Part shown: one piece after another, positions 43,578-52,522 of the stretch
How positions within the stretch are numbered: position 1 is the stretch's first letter
Layout of the letters: every line of letters starts with the position of its first letter
Origin: Acinetobacter wuhouensis
GTDB lineage: Bacteria > Pseudomonadota > Gammaproteobacteria > Pseudomonadales > Moraxellaceae
Assembly (NCBI RefSeq): GCF_001696605.3
Contig: NZ_CP031716.1
Coordinates: forward strand, 3,224,001-3,288,000
Length of the DNA stretch: 64,000 nucleotides
Direction: 5' to 3'
The notes under the pieces: model-generated
Seen by the model: the letters and a program-made list of their open reading frames with translations, nothing else
Told to the model about the DNA's origin: nothing
Databases searched by the model: none
Position numbers and translations under genes: made by a program

Positions 43578-44429
43578 CTAGACAGTATCGTGGACAATCG
43601 ATCCCTCTAAATTCTTGAAATATTTCTGTTCAAAGGCTTCTGGACTTAACCAGCCGTTTGCAGAATGCCTTCTGACCCGATTGTAATAAATCTCAATATA
43701 ATCAAACAAGACCGCATTCGCCTCTTTTCGAGTCGAAAACACACTGCCATGTACCACATGACCTTTTAATGTATGAAAGAAGCTTTCAGTCACTGCATTA
43801 TCCCAACAGTTTCCACGTCTAGACATACTCTGAGTACAATCATTTTTCAGTAACAGCGCTCTAAAATCACGACTACAGTACTGTGAGCCTTGGTCCGAAT
43901 GAACCATAACACCAGTTGGATAACCCTGACGAGCCATTGCATAGTTAAACGTATCACACACCAACTGGCGGTCTATTCGATGGCTGGTTTGCCACCCCAC
44001 GATACGACGGCTAAATAAATCTAGCATCACACATAAATACAACCAACCTTCTTTAGTGCGGATATAGGTAATGTCTGTTGTCCAGACTTTATTAGGCTGA
44101 GTAACTGTAAATTGGCGATCCAACAAGTTGGGTGCTGTAGGCAAACGATGGGTTGAATCAGTCGTATGCTTGTATTTACGCGCAATCCTGCTACGTAAAC
44201 CAAGCTTTTTTAGCATCCTTCCAATAGTACGTTCGCTCATGTTGTAACCTAAATCATGCATGTCATGTACTAATGAAGGTGCACCCAATCGTGCATGATG
44301 CTGCCAATATACGGCTTTTAAGTCATTATATTTCTGTGCCGTATTGGCTTGACGTTTTCGCCAGGCATAATAGCCTGAAGTGCTGACACCTAGGTATTTA
44401 CAGGCAGAAGATACGGTGACTTCATTCAT
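43578..44429 (-). CDS. IS3-family transposase OrfB (integrase catalytic part)
   Basis: 283 residues with the DDE catalytic triad of IS3 elements: first Asp in VWTTDITYIRTKEGW, second in VMVHSDQGSQYCS, Glu in NAVTESFFHTLKGHV. The N-terminal HTH_21-like region precedes it. The frame continues upstream of the ATG in the -1 frame relative to orfA, so the active product is probably an OrfAB fusion made by frameshifting. The stop codon lies in the terminal inverted repeat. Confidence 0.92.
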   Translation of the reverse strand: MNEVTVSSACKYLGVSTSGYYAWRKRQANTAQKYNDLKAVYWQHHARLGAPSLVHDMHDLGYNMSERTIGRMLKKLGLRSRIARKYKHTTDSTHRLPTAPNLLDRQFTVTQPNKVWTTDITYIRTKEGWLYLCVMLDLFSRRIVGWQTSHRIDRQLVCDTFNYAMARQGYPTGVMVHSDQGSQYCSRDFRALLLKNDCTQSMSRRGNCWDNAVTESFFHTLKGHVVHGSVFSTRKEANAVLFDYIEIYYNRVRRHSANGWLSPEAFEQKYFKNLEGSIVHDTV

Positions 44430-44443
44430 ATCTAGATCTTGAA

Positions 44444-44737
44444 TTACCGTGTACTTTTCTTGGCATGATCTGTTAGAAAGTACACATGCGCTTTTTTTAA
44501 GATGTCATTGGCTTCCTTGAGCTGTTTGACTTCTTTCTCTAATTCCACGATCCGCTGTTGTTCTGGTGAAAGTTGACGTTTGCTTGAACCTGCCGGATTG
44601 GTTTCACGAATCCATTTATCTAATGTTGAATAACCCACACCTAATTTCTGGGCGATTGCAGCTACAGACTCGTGTGAGTTTGAAAGTGCATAATCAATCG
44701 CTTGCTGTTTAAATTCGGGACTAAAACGTTTAGCCAT
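44444..44737 (-). CDS. IS3-family transposase OrfA
   Basis: 97 residues: helix-turn-helix (FSPEFKQQAIDYALSN and AAIAQKLGVGYSTLDKWI) followed by a leucine-zipper-like coil (IVELEKEVKQLKEANDILKKA). The ATG at 44737 has GGAG 9 bases upstream. The end of the gene carries AAGAAAAG, where a -1 slip would lead into orfB; this is shorter than the classical A-AAA-AAG site. Confidence 0.9.
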   Translation of the reverse strand: MAKRFSPEFKQQAIDYALSNSHESVAAIAQKLGVGYSTLDKWIRETNPAGSSKRQLSPEQQRIVELEKEVKQLKEANDILKKAHVYFLTDHAKKSTR

Positions 44738-44810
44738 TTCTTGAATCTCCAAAGATTAAAGTTACGTTATCTTTAGAGGGACGTGCTGTCCATTATTTTG
44801 TCTAGGATCA

Positions 44811-45804
44811 CTTCTTGTGGCAGGATAAGCAATTCATCAGTGTGCGGATTTACAATAATTGGTAATTTTTGTGCTTTACCTAAACCCAAAGTTTTATTCG
44901 GATCAGGAGCTGTTCCTCCCATAGATACACCTATTTTAATTTGTTGAATTTGTTTATCATCTACGCAAACTACAGGTGAAAAAAAATCGCCAAATATATC
45001 ACTACTACCAATTTTATATTTCACTTGATTTTCTTTATAAGTAAATGCAACTCCTGTTAAACCATTTTTCTCAACACTTTTAGGCATATTATTTAATATC
45101 GGCTCTTTATTATTTTTCTCAAAAATTTGATATTTTAAATAACTAATAGGTTTACCTTGACCATCAATAAACTGATAGACAGAATATGATTTAAAATACA
45201 AAATACTCTGCTTAAGAGTTAGTTTTATTGTACATTTTTTCTTATAGTCATTATATGACTCACCTAAATCTTTAAGAGCTTTCTCTGCTCCTTCCAACCA
45301 AGGATCTCGTAGACTATTTTTAATTAAATTTTTATCGATTTTTATAGGTATTTTGCTTTTGGGAAAATCGATAGATTTTATCTCTTTATTAGAAATCTTA
45401 GAAGTAGACTTTAGAATATTTAACGAATAAGTTTTTATTTGGGCAACATGTTTCTTAGCAAGCTCCTTCTTAACATTGTATTGCTGTTCCGTAGGGAATT
45501 TTAGGTTTTCAGATAATTTTTTATCATCTATTGTTATTATATTTTCACCTTTTGACAAAAGCGGTGGCATCCATTCTTTTTTATTCAAGAATGGTGTTTT
45601 ATAGCCTTCAACCAAAATTCTAAGTTGACTACTCGAATCAACAGAAATTTTTTGAGTTTGCCCTCTCTCATCTGTAAAGTCAGCAATCTCTTTTACTACT
45701 TTATTGTTTTGTAAAATATAAACCTTATATTTTATTTTTTTCAATGCATCGCCTCTTTGTCGACTAAATTGAAAAAAACACTCTTTAATATAATACTTAT
45801 CCAT
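44811..45804 (-). pseudogene. Putative T6SS cargo effector, 5' part, truncated by IS insertion
   Basis: 331 intact codons, then the IS; the frame stops 38 bp inside it. ATG 45804 has AGGTG 4 bases upstream and lies 10 bp after the VgrG-tail frame, so the gene was probably co-expressed with vgrG. Two beta-sandwich-like segments resemble each other and the VgrG tail: residues about 8-55 (KYKVYILQNNKVVKEIADF, DERGQT) and about 200-265 (YSVYQFIDGQGKPISYLKY, ...NGLTGVAF). Sequence is very Lys-rich and AT-rich, unlike the neighbouring core genes, which suggests acquisition by transfer. Joined to 41501-43572 it makes about 1020 residues. Confidence 0.72.
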
Positions 45805-45814
45805 TTTTCACCTA

Positions 45815-46081
45815 TTAATTTTGTATAATTTTATATTTCGATCCATTTTTATCAGAAATATGAATTCCTATTTGCTCTGGTCCTTCAGTTTGAAATCTTT
45901 CAGTTTTACCATTTGCATCTGTCTTACCAATTTTTTGAGTACCATCTTTACTAAATGCTACATATTCTATATTTTTTGCAGGGTTGCCTTTCTCATCAAC
46001 TATTTCAAATGTTAAATAACATGGTGACAAATTTAATTTTAAAGGAGGTATCTCAACCTTGGCTCCGCCCGTAAACTTCTG
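45815..46081 (-). pseudogene. VgrG C-terminal tail, separated from vgrG by an in-frame amber codon
   Basis: Reads in the same frame as vgrG directly after its TAG. It starts QKFTGGAKVEIPPLKLNL, the sequence expected to follow VKSG in complete Acinetobacter VgrG proteins. It then has a beta-sandwich/transthyretin-like segment, CYLTFEIVDEKGNPAKNIEY followed by KTDANGKTERF. A TTG at 46030 could start a 71-residue protein, but no good ribosome-binding site was seen. In other bacteria a transthyretin-like VgrG tail binds the cargo effector. With the stop ignored, VgrG would be 936 residues. Confidence 0.7.
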
Positions 46082-48625
46082 CTACCCTGACTTCACCTCA
46101 AACAAACCACCAGTTGTTGGAAATATTCCTGAACCATTGAGCTTCACTTGAGAACCACCAGCAGTCAGATTAATTTCTTTAGGACTGGTGATATACACTG
46201 TATCCTCAGTTGAAATAATTTGAATACCTTTTCTTGCAATCAAATCTGCCCCATCACCCTGTGCTTGAATCTCAACTTTGCCTTTCCCTGCAAAAAGTCG
46301 TGCACCTTCTTGCGCTGCAAATAAACTAATCTTAGAACTTGCATGACCAATCAAAGATTTCTGCGTAGAGATATTGATACTTTCACCAGCACTATGACTG
46401 ATCTGCTTATCCGCTGATATATGGATATCTTCATTGCTTGCTAATGCGATTGAATTCGGTGCTGCAAGTACCATAACTGCAGATTTAAATGCGTCTGCCT
46501 TTTTCGGATCTTCTTTGGCTAGGTTGTCGATAAAACCTTTTATATCCTCTAGCACTTCAAGCGGATCAGTCTGCTGATTCTTGGCAACTTCACTTAAAGC
46601 TTTTGAGTTGTTGAGGGAGTTTTCAAGTTGTTGTTTGGCTTCTTTGGCATCAAGATGTGTGCCTGTTGCTTGATCTTGTTTGTATGTACTTAGGAGTAAG
46701 CCTTGCCCTGCACGTACTGCTCCCCATTGGTCTGTTCTCAGTTCAAAGCCTTCTCCTCGTCCATCACTGGTGTCTTTGTCTTTAGGATGACTCAGGTTGC
46801 CTAGGTTGAGTTGGCTTGCTCCATGGCTGTTTTGCAGTTGGCTGCTGATTTGTCCTGTAGTGTCATCAAAGCGCAGTTGTCCAAAGCCTTCGCCTTGGTA
46901 TTCTTTGGAACGGATGCCTGCGAGTTTTTTGGTGTCTGGGAGTTGTCCTTTGTTGTCGAACTTAGTCGGACTGCGTTGGGCTTCGTGGATTCGTCCGACG
47001 ACAAATGGTCGGTCGATGTTGCCATCAAAGAAGTCGATTACAACAATTTCACCGATACGGGGTAGGAATCTTGCTCCGTAGCCTTCGCCTGCCCATGGAG
47101 TAAGGACATCTACCCATGCTGAGTCGGTATCGTTGTCGTTTGTGCCCGCACCACCATCGTGTCCATGATCTTCTGTTCGAGTGAAGAGGAATCTGACTTT
47201 AATACGCCCCCATTCATCGACATGGATTTCTTCTCCACTCGGTCCTACTACTTTGGCACGTTGTGGATGGGTTGTTGGGCGGTGTTGGAGTGGATTGTAT
47301 TCGGGTACGGTGGTGATGTTGCGTCGTTGTACTGTTAGGCTATTGGCTTGACGTTCTGCTGTTGTGTTGTCTGTGCTATTTGTATTTTGAGTTGTGCTTT
47401 GTTGGGTATGTTTCGGTACCCAATTGCTTTCTTGTAGCAGTTTGTTGATCTGTTCTGTTAGATCTTTGGGTAGGTTGTTTTGGTTGTAGTAGTTTTTTTC
47501 GGTGATCAGAAATTCTTGATCTGAGCCACTGTGTTGGTCGATCTCTGGGTGTTCGGTGAATTTGAACCAGTAGCCGACTTGTGCATCGCGTACGGTTGAG
47601 TTGGCAATAAATTGTTTGGATTGGCTGTTGTAGTAGTCACTGAGGTTTTGATTCAGTTTTTCAATTTGGCTGTTGTTGGATGCTGTAGCTTGGTCTTCAC
47701 CATTGAGGTCTTGCATCCATGCAGGGCTGATATGCCATGCTTGTTCTAAGCCTAAACTTGCATTGTCTTGGTTGTTGCTGTGTTGGTGTTTGCTTTGGAC
47801 ACTACCTGCGCCTTCTTCTTGTTCAAGTACATCGGCTTGCCAGCGTTGGACGTGGACGGCTGTGGGTTGGATACTGCGTTGTCCAATGAAACTGGTGATG
47901 CTGTCTTGTTTTTCTGTAGCACTGCTTCGGTGGTAACGAATGTTTCTTCGATCTAGGGCTTTGTATTGGCTATTGTCATCAATTAAGCGAAGTTTCTGTG
48001 CTTGGATTTGTGTTGCACTGTTTGGGACTTGGAGTTGTGCTTCGTCAATGAGCCAGTTGATGCCTTCACTGCGCATCAAGCGAGTTAGAAAGTCATAATC
48101 GCTTTCATTGCTTTGCATGATGAATGGACGAATGTCGTAGTCTTGTTTGAGTCCGCTTTTATCTAAACTTAAACTTGATGCGAATAAAGGGCTTTTGTCT
48201 TGCCATTCTTTAAAGATGGTTTCGATGACTTCAACTGCCGATTTATTCATAAACACACGACTATTACGGCGTTTATTCCATAGTGAAGTTGCATCTTGAA
48301 GTTTGAGTTTGTAAATCGTTAGTGAACCATCACTTTGTCCTTGGGCTGCTTCGGTGATGATTCCTGTAGTACGGAACAGTTGTCCTGCATCGGTGACTTG
48401 ATCAATTGCAACTTGTGTACCAATGAATTGTTTCAGAGGAATCGTTGCAGATGTTGATAGGCAAATCAGTTCAGCAGACACGCCTTGGTTCAACGCGTGT
48501 TGTCCGTCGATGCGTTGTAAGTAGACTTGTTGGTTTAAGTCTGTATTTGTAAATTGGATATGAATGGCACGTTTTTGGGCGGTTAAACCCAATTGTTCTA
48601 GTGCCGAAAATATAGTGGCGAACAT
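46082..48625 (-). CDS. vgrG: Type VI secretion system spike protein VgrG
   Basis: 847 residues. Order: gp27-like hub (about 1-400) with DLNQQVYLQRIDGQHAL, then gp5-like OB fold with EIHVDEWGRIKVRFLF and ARFLPRIGEIVVIDFFDGNIDRPFVVGR, then the beta-helix needle and DUF2345 region (SLIGHASSKISLFAAQEGARLFAGKG). The N-terminus MFATIFSALEQLGLTAQKRAI is that of Acinetobacter VgrGs. The frame ends at TAG 46082-46084 just where the conserved tail motif should continue, so the protein lacks its C-terminal extension unless the codon is read through. No T6SS core genes are in the window; this is an orphan vgrG island. Confidence 0.93.
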   Translation of the reverse strand: MFATIFSALEQLGLTAQKRAIHIQFTNTDLNQQVYLQRIDGQHALNQGVSAELICLSTSATIPLKQFIGTQVAIDQVTDAGQLFRTTGIITEAAQGQSDGSLTIYKLKLQDATSLWNKRRNSRVFMNKSAVEVIETIFKEWQDKSPLFASSLSLDKSGLKQDYDIRPFIMQSNESDYDFLTRLMRSEGINWLIDEAQLQVPNSATQIQAQKLRLIDDNSQYKALDRRNIRYHRSSATEKQDSITSFIGQRSIQPTAVHVQRWQADVLEQEEGAGSVQSKHQHSNNQDNASLGLEQAWHISPAWMQDLNGEDQATASNNSQIEKLNQNLSDYYNSQSKQFIANSTVRDAQVGYWFKFTEHPEIDQHSGSDQEFLITEKNYYNQNNLPKDLTEQINKLLQESNWVPKHTQQSTTQNTNSTDNTTAERQANSLTVQRRNITTVPEYNPLQHRPTTHPQRAKVVGPSGEEIHVDEWGRIKVRFLFTRTEDHGHDGGAGTNDNDTDSAWVDVLTPWAGEGYGARFLPRIGEIVVIDFFDGNIDRPFVVGRIHEAQRSPTKFDNKGQLPDTKKLAGIRSKEYQGEGFGQLRFDDTTGQISSQLQNSHGASQLNLGNLSHPKDKDTSDGRGEGFELRTDQWGAVRAGQGLLLSTYKQDQATGTHLDAKEAKQQLENSLNNSKALSEVAKNQQTDPLEVLEDIKGFIDNLAKEDPKKADAFKSAVMVLAAPNSIALASNEDIHISADKQISHSAGESINISTQKSLIGHASSKISLFAAQEGARLFAGKGKVEIQAQGDGADLIARKGIQIISTEDTVYITSPKEINLTAGGSQVKLNGSGIFPTTGGLFEVKSG

Positions 48626-48724
48626 AATGATATTCTTATAATTAATTTAATCTTAAAATTAACCAATATTTAATCAAATTTAACGACAAAAAACTACAAA
48701 TGATACAATTTAACTAATAAATAA

Positions 48725-48751
48725 AAAATCAGCACCAAAGTGCTGATTTTA
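48725..48751 (-). terminator. Terminator downstream of fabI
   Basis: AAAATCAGCAC-CAAA-GTGCTGATTTT stem followed by a T-rich run on the minus strand, 40 bp after the fabI stop. Confidence 0.85.
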
Positions 48752-48790
48752 AAATAAATTCAATGCTTTATTTTTAAATTGAGTAAAAAA

Positions 48791-49594
48791 TTACTCGGCA
48801 TCCATCATTGATGTGCTCATACCTACAGTATTAAAGCCTGCATCAACATAAAGAATTTCACCTGTAATCCCATTCGCCCAAGGTGAGCAAAGGAACAATG
48901 CAGCATTACCTACATCTTCAATCGTCACATTACGTTTTAATGGTGCAATTTTTTCATTGGCATCTAACATTTTACGGAAAGATTTAATGCCTGAAGCTGC
49001 CAAAGTACGGATTGGGCCTGCTGAGATTGCATTAACACGAATACCTTCGGCACCAAGGCTAGAGGCCAAATAACGCACACCCGCTTCCAAAGATGCTTTT
49101 GCCATACCCATCACATTGTAGTTCGGCATCACAGACTCAGAACCTTGATAAGTTAGGGTCAATAAGCAACCTTGGCGAGCCAATAACAAAGGTTTTGCAG
49201 CACGTGCCATCGCAACAAAGCTATAAGCACTAATATCATGTGCAACTTTAAAGCCTTCACGATCAGTTACATCAGTAAAGTCACCGTCAAGGGTATTTGC
49301 AGGTGCAAATCCGATCGAGTGAACCACACCATCTAAACCATCCCAATGTTTTGCAAGTTCAGCAAAAGCATTGTCAATGTCTGCATCGACAGCAACATCA
49401 CAAGGAAAAACTAAAGTTGAGCCGAATTGTTCAGCAAACTCATCTACACGTTTTTTAAGTTTGTCATTTGGATATGTAAATGCAAGCTCTGCACCCTCAC
49501 GGTGAAGTGCTTGAGCGATACCAAATGCAATTGATAATTTACTCGCAATACCTGCAATTAAAAAACGCTTACCTGCCAATAGTCCTTGTGCCAT
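48791..49594 (-). CDS. fabI: Enoyl-[acyl-carrier-protein] reductase (NADH) FabI
   Basis: Last reduction step of each fatty-acid elongation cycle. It is a short-chain dehydrogenase of 267 residues: [20 protein letters not shown] is the cofactor-binding region, and the FabI catalytic pattern Y-x6-K is read as [25 protein letters not shown] and [20 protein letters not shown] are also diagnostic. It is monocistronic, with its own terminator. Confidence 0.95.
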   Translation of the reverse strand: MAQGLLAGKRFLIAGIASKLSIAFGIAQALHREGAELAFTYPNDKLKKRVDEFAEQFGSTLVFPCDVAVDADIDNAFAELAKHWDGLDGVVHSIGFAPANTLDGDFTDVTDREGFKVAHDISAYSFVAMARAAKPLLLARQGCLLTLTYQGSESVMPNYNVMGMAKASLEAGVRYLASSLGAEGIRVNAISAGPIRTLAASGIKSFRKMLDANEKIAPLKRNVTIEDVGNAALFLCSPWANGITGEILYVDAGFNTVGMSTSMMDAE

Positions 49595-49696
49595 GAAATT
49601 CTCACTTGATCAATTTTGTAAGCATAATGCCAAGAGTTGACACAGAACTAAATTGCATAATGCATCTTTTTTTAAAAGATTACCAAAAACATAAAA

Positions 49697-49722
49697 AAAC
49701 GCGCTATATCAAGCGCGTTTTA
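49697..49722 (-). terminator. Terminator downstream of the Bax inhibitor-1 family gene
   Basis: AAAACGCGCT-ATATC-AAGCGCGTTTT stem followed by T-run on the minus strand, 25 bp after the stop codon. Confidence 0.87.
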
Positions 49723-49746
49723 TTTTGGTCAATAACAATATAAAAA

Positions 49747-50481
49747 TTAGTCATCACCAGAAATTAAACTGAATAAACGTAGGAATGAATAATACATCCA
49801 GACCAATGTTGCGAGTAATGCGATACCACATAACCATTCGTATGATTTAGGGGCGCGTTGTGCTGCTGCCGATTCGATTAAATCAAAGTCTAAGATCAAG
49901 TTTAATGAAGCAATCACAGCAACAAAAGCAGCAAAACCAATGCCTAACCAAGAGCTTTCAAATAGACCTGGAATGCTGCTTCCAAATGCTAAACGCATGA
50001 TGATCTGCACAACAAATACCAAAGCAATCGCAATTGAAGCAGAGATCACGATCGATTTAAATTTTTCAGTTGCACGAATAATTTGGAACTTATATAAAGC
50101 AAACAAAACCAGTGTCGTCACAAATGTTGCCAATAAAGCTTGTAAAGGTACGCCTGGAAATTTCATCTGAAAAATAACAGAAACACCACCTAAAAATGCA
50201 CCCTCAAAAAATGCATAAGGAATCGCTAAAACACGAGCTGTATTCGGTTTAAACGTGGTAATCAAACCTAGAATTAGACCACCCACTGCACCGACAATAG
50301 CAGATGCAACAGCAATTCCTGCATTTAAGGTGAACATACAATAAAAGAAAATACCTAAACCAAGTACTGCTGCAATCACAGTCAATAAAACTGACTTTTG
50401 AATTGCACCTTGAATCGTCATTGGTTGTTCATAATCCGCATAGGTTTCCGCACGGCTTAAAATCGGGTTATTACTTTGCAT
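49747..50481 (-). CDS. Bax inhibitor-1/YccA family membrane protein
   Basis: Seven-helix inner-membrane protein of the BaxI_1 group, 244 residues. Near the N-terminus YADYEQPMTIQGAIQKSVLL precedes the first helix. Helices follow at roughly regular spacing to the C-terminal SYEWLCGIALLATLVWMYYSFLRLF. Bacterial relatives bind FtsH (YccA) or act as pH-sensitive ion leaks; the role here is not known. It is monocistronic. Confidence 0.85.
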   Translation of the reverse strand: MQSNNPILSRAETYADYEQPMTIQGAIQKSVLLTVIAAVLGLGIFFYCMFTLNAGIAVASAIVGAVGGLILGLITTFKPNTARVLAIPYAFFEGAFLGGVSVIFQMKFPGVPLQALLATFVTTLVLFALYKFQIIRATEKFKSIVISASIAIALVFVVQIIMRLAFGSSIPGLFESSWLGIGFAAFVAVIASLNLILDFDLIESAAAQRAPKSYEWLCGIALLATLVWMYYSFLRLFSLISGDD

Positions 50482-50635
50482 AAGCGATCTCTTTGTAATA
50501 ATTCAAATATATAAAAGGATATTAAAACGTTTTATATGCAAACAAATGTACTGCTTGCTATTTTTTGTAACGAGTTGTCGTAAATGATACGCACTCAGTA
50601 TAACTGAAAATTCCAGAATACAAAGTGAATAAAAA

Positions 50636-50654
50636 AGAGGCAATAAATGCCTCT
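50636..50654 (-). terminator. Terminator downstream of orn
   Basis: AGAGGCA-ATAAA-TGCCTCT stem followed by TTTTTT on the minus strand, 39 bp after the orn stop codon. Confidence 0.85.
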
Positions 50655-50692
50655 GATTTAACTTTACGATTTAAACCATCATTACTGTAGAT

Positions 50693-51250
50693 TTAGTCTT
50701 GATTCGCAATGAAAAAATATTGACGATAATATTTCAATTCTGCAATCGAATCACGAATATCATCCATTGCCAAATGTGATGCGTTCTTTTTCAAACCACC
50801 CATAATTTCAGGTCTCCAGCGTTTCGCCAACTCTTTAACAGAAGACACATCTAAATTACGATAATGGAAGAATTGTTCAAGCTCTGGCATTAAGCGATGC
50901 ATAAAACGACGGTCTTGGCAGATCGAATTCCCACACATTGGTGAAGACTTCGCATTTACCCATTTCTTTAAGAATTCTAAAGTCTGTTGTTCCGCATCTT
51001 GAGCTGTCAATTTACTACGGCGAACACGTTCAATTAAACCCGACTGACCATGTTGTTTGGTATTCCACTCATCCATTGCGTTCAGAATAATATCTGATTG
51101 ATGCACAGCCAGCACAGGCCCTTCCGCCAAGATGTTGAGATTATCATCGGTCACAATTGTTGCGATTTCAATGATCTTATCATTATCGGTATCCAACCCT
51201 GTCATCTCAAGGTCGATCCAAATCAAGCGGGTATCTGGAGTGCTGCTCAT
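50693..51250 (-). CDS. orn: Oligoribonuclease
   Basis: 3'-5' exoribonuclease that clears di- to pentanucleotides, including pGpG from cyclic-di-GMP breakdown. DEDD residues are visible: [24 protein letters not shown], and [17 protein letters not shown] with the final His and Asp. The MSSTPDTRL start at 51250 gives 185 residues, the usual length; a longer frame to 51304 adds unconserved sequence. It is divergent from rsgA, the usual arrangement. Confidence 0.95.
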   Translation of the reverse strand: MSSTPDTRLIWIDLEMTGLDTDNDKIIEIATIVTDDNLNILAEGPVLAVHQSDIILNAMDEWNTKQHGQSGLIERVRRSKLTAQDAEQQTLEFLKKWVNAKSSPMCGNSICQDRRFMHRLMPELEQFFHYRNLDVSSVKELAKRWRPEIMGGLKKNASHLAMDDIRDSIAELKYYRQYFFIANQD

Positions 51251-51372
51251 ATCGTGCAATCTTATTGGGCTAATAAAACAAGAATAGTAGCAAATTTCTT
51301 GCAACTTCGCTGTAATTCATTCGCCCATCATGGTATTTTTGCGTTCTAATTTTCAAGGTTTTTAGGATATGA

Positions 51373-52431
51373 ATGGCTTTAATTCGTAAACGTCGTTTAA
51401 CTGAACAGCAGCAACGTCGCATTCAGAAACAACATCAAACACGTCAAGAAGACCTCGATACCTCCAATGACCTTGAAGGTCTAGTTGTTCAACATTATGG
51501 ACGACAACTCGAAGTACAAGCCCTTTCTACGCCTAGCCCACATCCGCAAAAGCCGATTGTCAATAACGGCGAACCTGAACCGTTTTGGAAGCCTATCGAG
51601 CTCAATAGCGTTTGGCGCTGTCATACCCGTACCAATTTAGAACTTTTGGTCACAGGTGATCGCGTCAAATGGCAAGCTGATCCCAATACGGGTTTAGGCA
51701 TTATCACTGCGATTCAACCAAGAAATTCATTGCTGACACGCCCAGATCGTTATCATAAAGTTAAGCCTGTGGCTGCCAATATCAGTTTAATTGTCATTGT
51801 ATTTGCACCACTTCCAGAACCTGCACCGACATTGATCGACCGCTATTTAGTGGCATGTGCAGATGCAGATATTCCAGTTTTATTGGTCTTAAACAAATCA
51901 GACTTGCTCAAAGAAAATGATCCAATTCTAGATATGCTCAAAGAATATCAAGACTTAGGCTATGAAGTGTTAATCACTCAATCTGAGGGCGATATCAGTG
52001 AGCTTGAAAAGCGACTAGACAATGAAACAGTTGCATTTGTTGGACAGTCTGGTGTTGGTAAAAGCACCTTGATTAATATCATTGTTCCTGACGCAGCACA
52101 AAAGACCAATATTATTTCTGAAAACTCTGCACTCGGACAACATACCACCACCTCAACCCGTTTAATTCGTTTTGGTGAAAATGGTGCATTGATTGATTCA
52201 CCAGGAATCCGAGAGTTTGGTCTGTGGCATTTAGATTTAGAAAAAATTGATGCAGGATTCCCAGAAATTTCAAACTTAATTGGACATTGCCAATATCGCA
52301 ACTGCACCCATACTCATGAAAAGCAATGTGCAATAAAAAAAGCCGTGCAAGAAGGTGAAATATTGGGCAGACGACATGAAAGTTATTTACGATTAATTGA
52401 AGAAATAACTGAGGCACAACAAAAAAATTAA
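51373..52431 (+). CDS. rsgA: Ribosome small subunit-dependent GTPase RsgA
   Basis: Late-stage 30S maturation GTPase. It has the circularly permuted G-domain order: G4 LNKSDLL, then G1 GQSGVGKSTLINII, then G3 DSPGIREFG. An N-terminal OB fold (about 60-130) precedes it, and a zinc-binding C-x5-C-x-H-x5-C type motif, CQYRNCTHTHEKQC, follows. The start has TTTTAGG a few bases upstream. 352 residues is normal. Confidence 0.95.
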   Translation: MALIRKRRLTEQQQRRIQKQHQTRQEDLDTSNDLEGLVVQHYGRQLEVQALSTPSPHPQKPIVNNGEPEPFWKPIELNSVWRCHTRTNLELLVTGDRVKWQADPNTGLGIITAIQPRNSLLTRPDRYHKVKPVAANISLIVIVFAPLPEPAPTLIDRYLVACADADIPVLLVLNKSDLLKENDPILDMLKEYQDLGYEVLITQSEGDISELEKRLDNETVAFVGQSGVGKSTLINIIVPDAAQKTNIISENSALGQHTTTSTRLIRFGENGALIDSPGIREFGLWHLDLEKIDAGFPEISNLIGHCQYRNCTHTHEKQCAIKKAVQEGEILGRRHESYLRLIEEITEAQQKN

Positions 52432-52484
52432 ATTTCTTTGTTGCTGACCTTGAAGCGGTGATTTTGATCACCATATATATACGC

Positions 52485-52490
52485 TATACT
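52485..52490 (+). promoter_or_regulatory. Candidate -10 box for yibN-grxC-secB
   Basis: TATACT, with a weak TTTTGA -35 match 17 bases upstream, in the 91-bp gap between rsgA and the rhodanese gene. A GGTGAT-TTTG-ATCACC dyad overlaps the -35 region. Position supports it; the -35 match is poor. Confidence 0.4.
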
Positions 52491-52522
52491 CGACGCAATT
52501 TTTGATTGTAATTAGGTGACTT

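Larger units (their letters stand above)
43573..44810 (-). mobile_element. IS3-family insertion sequence
   Basis: 1238 bp, bounded by TGATCCTAGAC at one end and its reverse complement at the other, with 5'-TG...CA-3' termini. The inverted repeats continue inward imperfectly for about 39 bp (shared blocks TGGACA and TCCCTCTAAA) and a 3-bp duplication CTT flanks the element. It carries orfA and orfB in the minus direction, the layout of IS3 family members. Both frames are open, so it may still be active. It interrupts the putative T6SS cargo gene. I first took TGGACA as the outer end, but no duplication matched there; the longer ends fit better. Confidence 0.92.

Noticed and set aside
43591..44792. 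First-guess IS boundaries at the inner TGGACA repeats
   Set aside because: No target duplication matches there. Moving out to TGATCCTAGAC gives TG/CA ends and a CTT duplication, and places the orfB stop inside the element.
43574..44809. Idea that the IS had inserted into the loop of a GATCCTAGAC hairpin
   Set aside because: The matching 10-mers are the outer part of the IS's own inverted repeats.
46797..47956. Several open plus-strand frames opposite vgrG
   Set aside because: They are shadows of the vgrG coding strand; no conserved protein pattern or ribosome-binding site.
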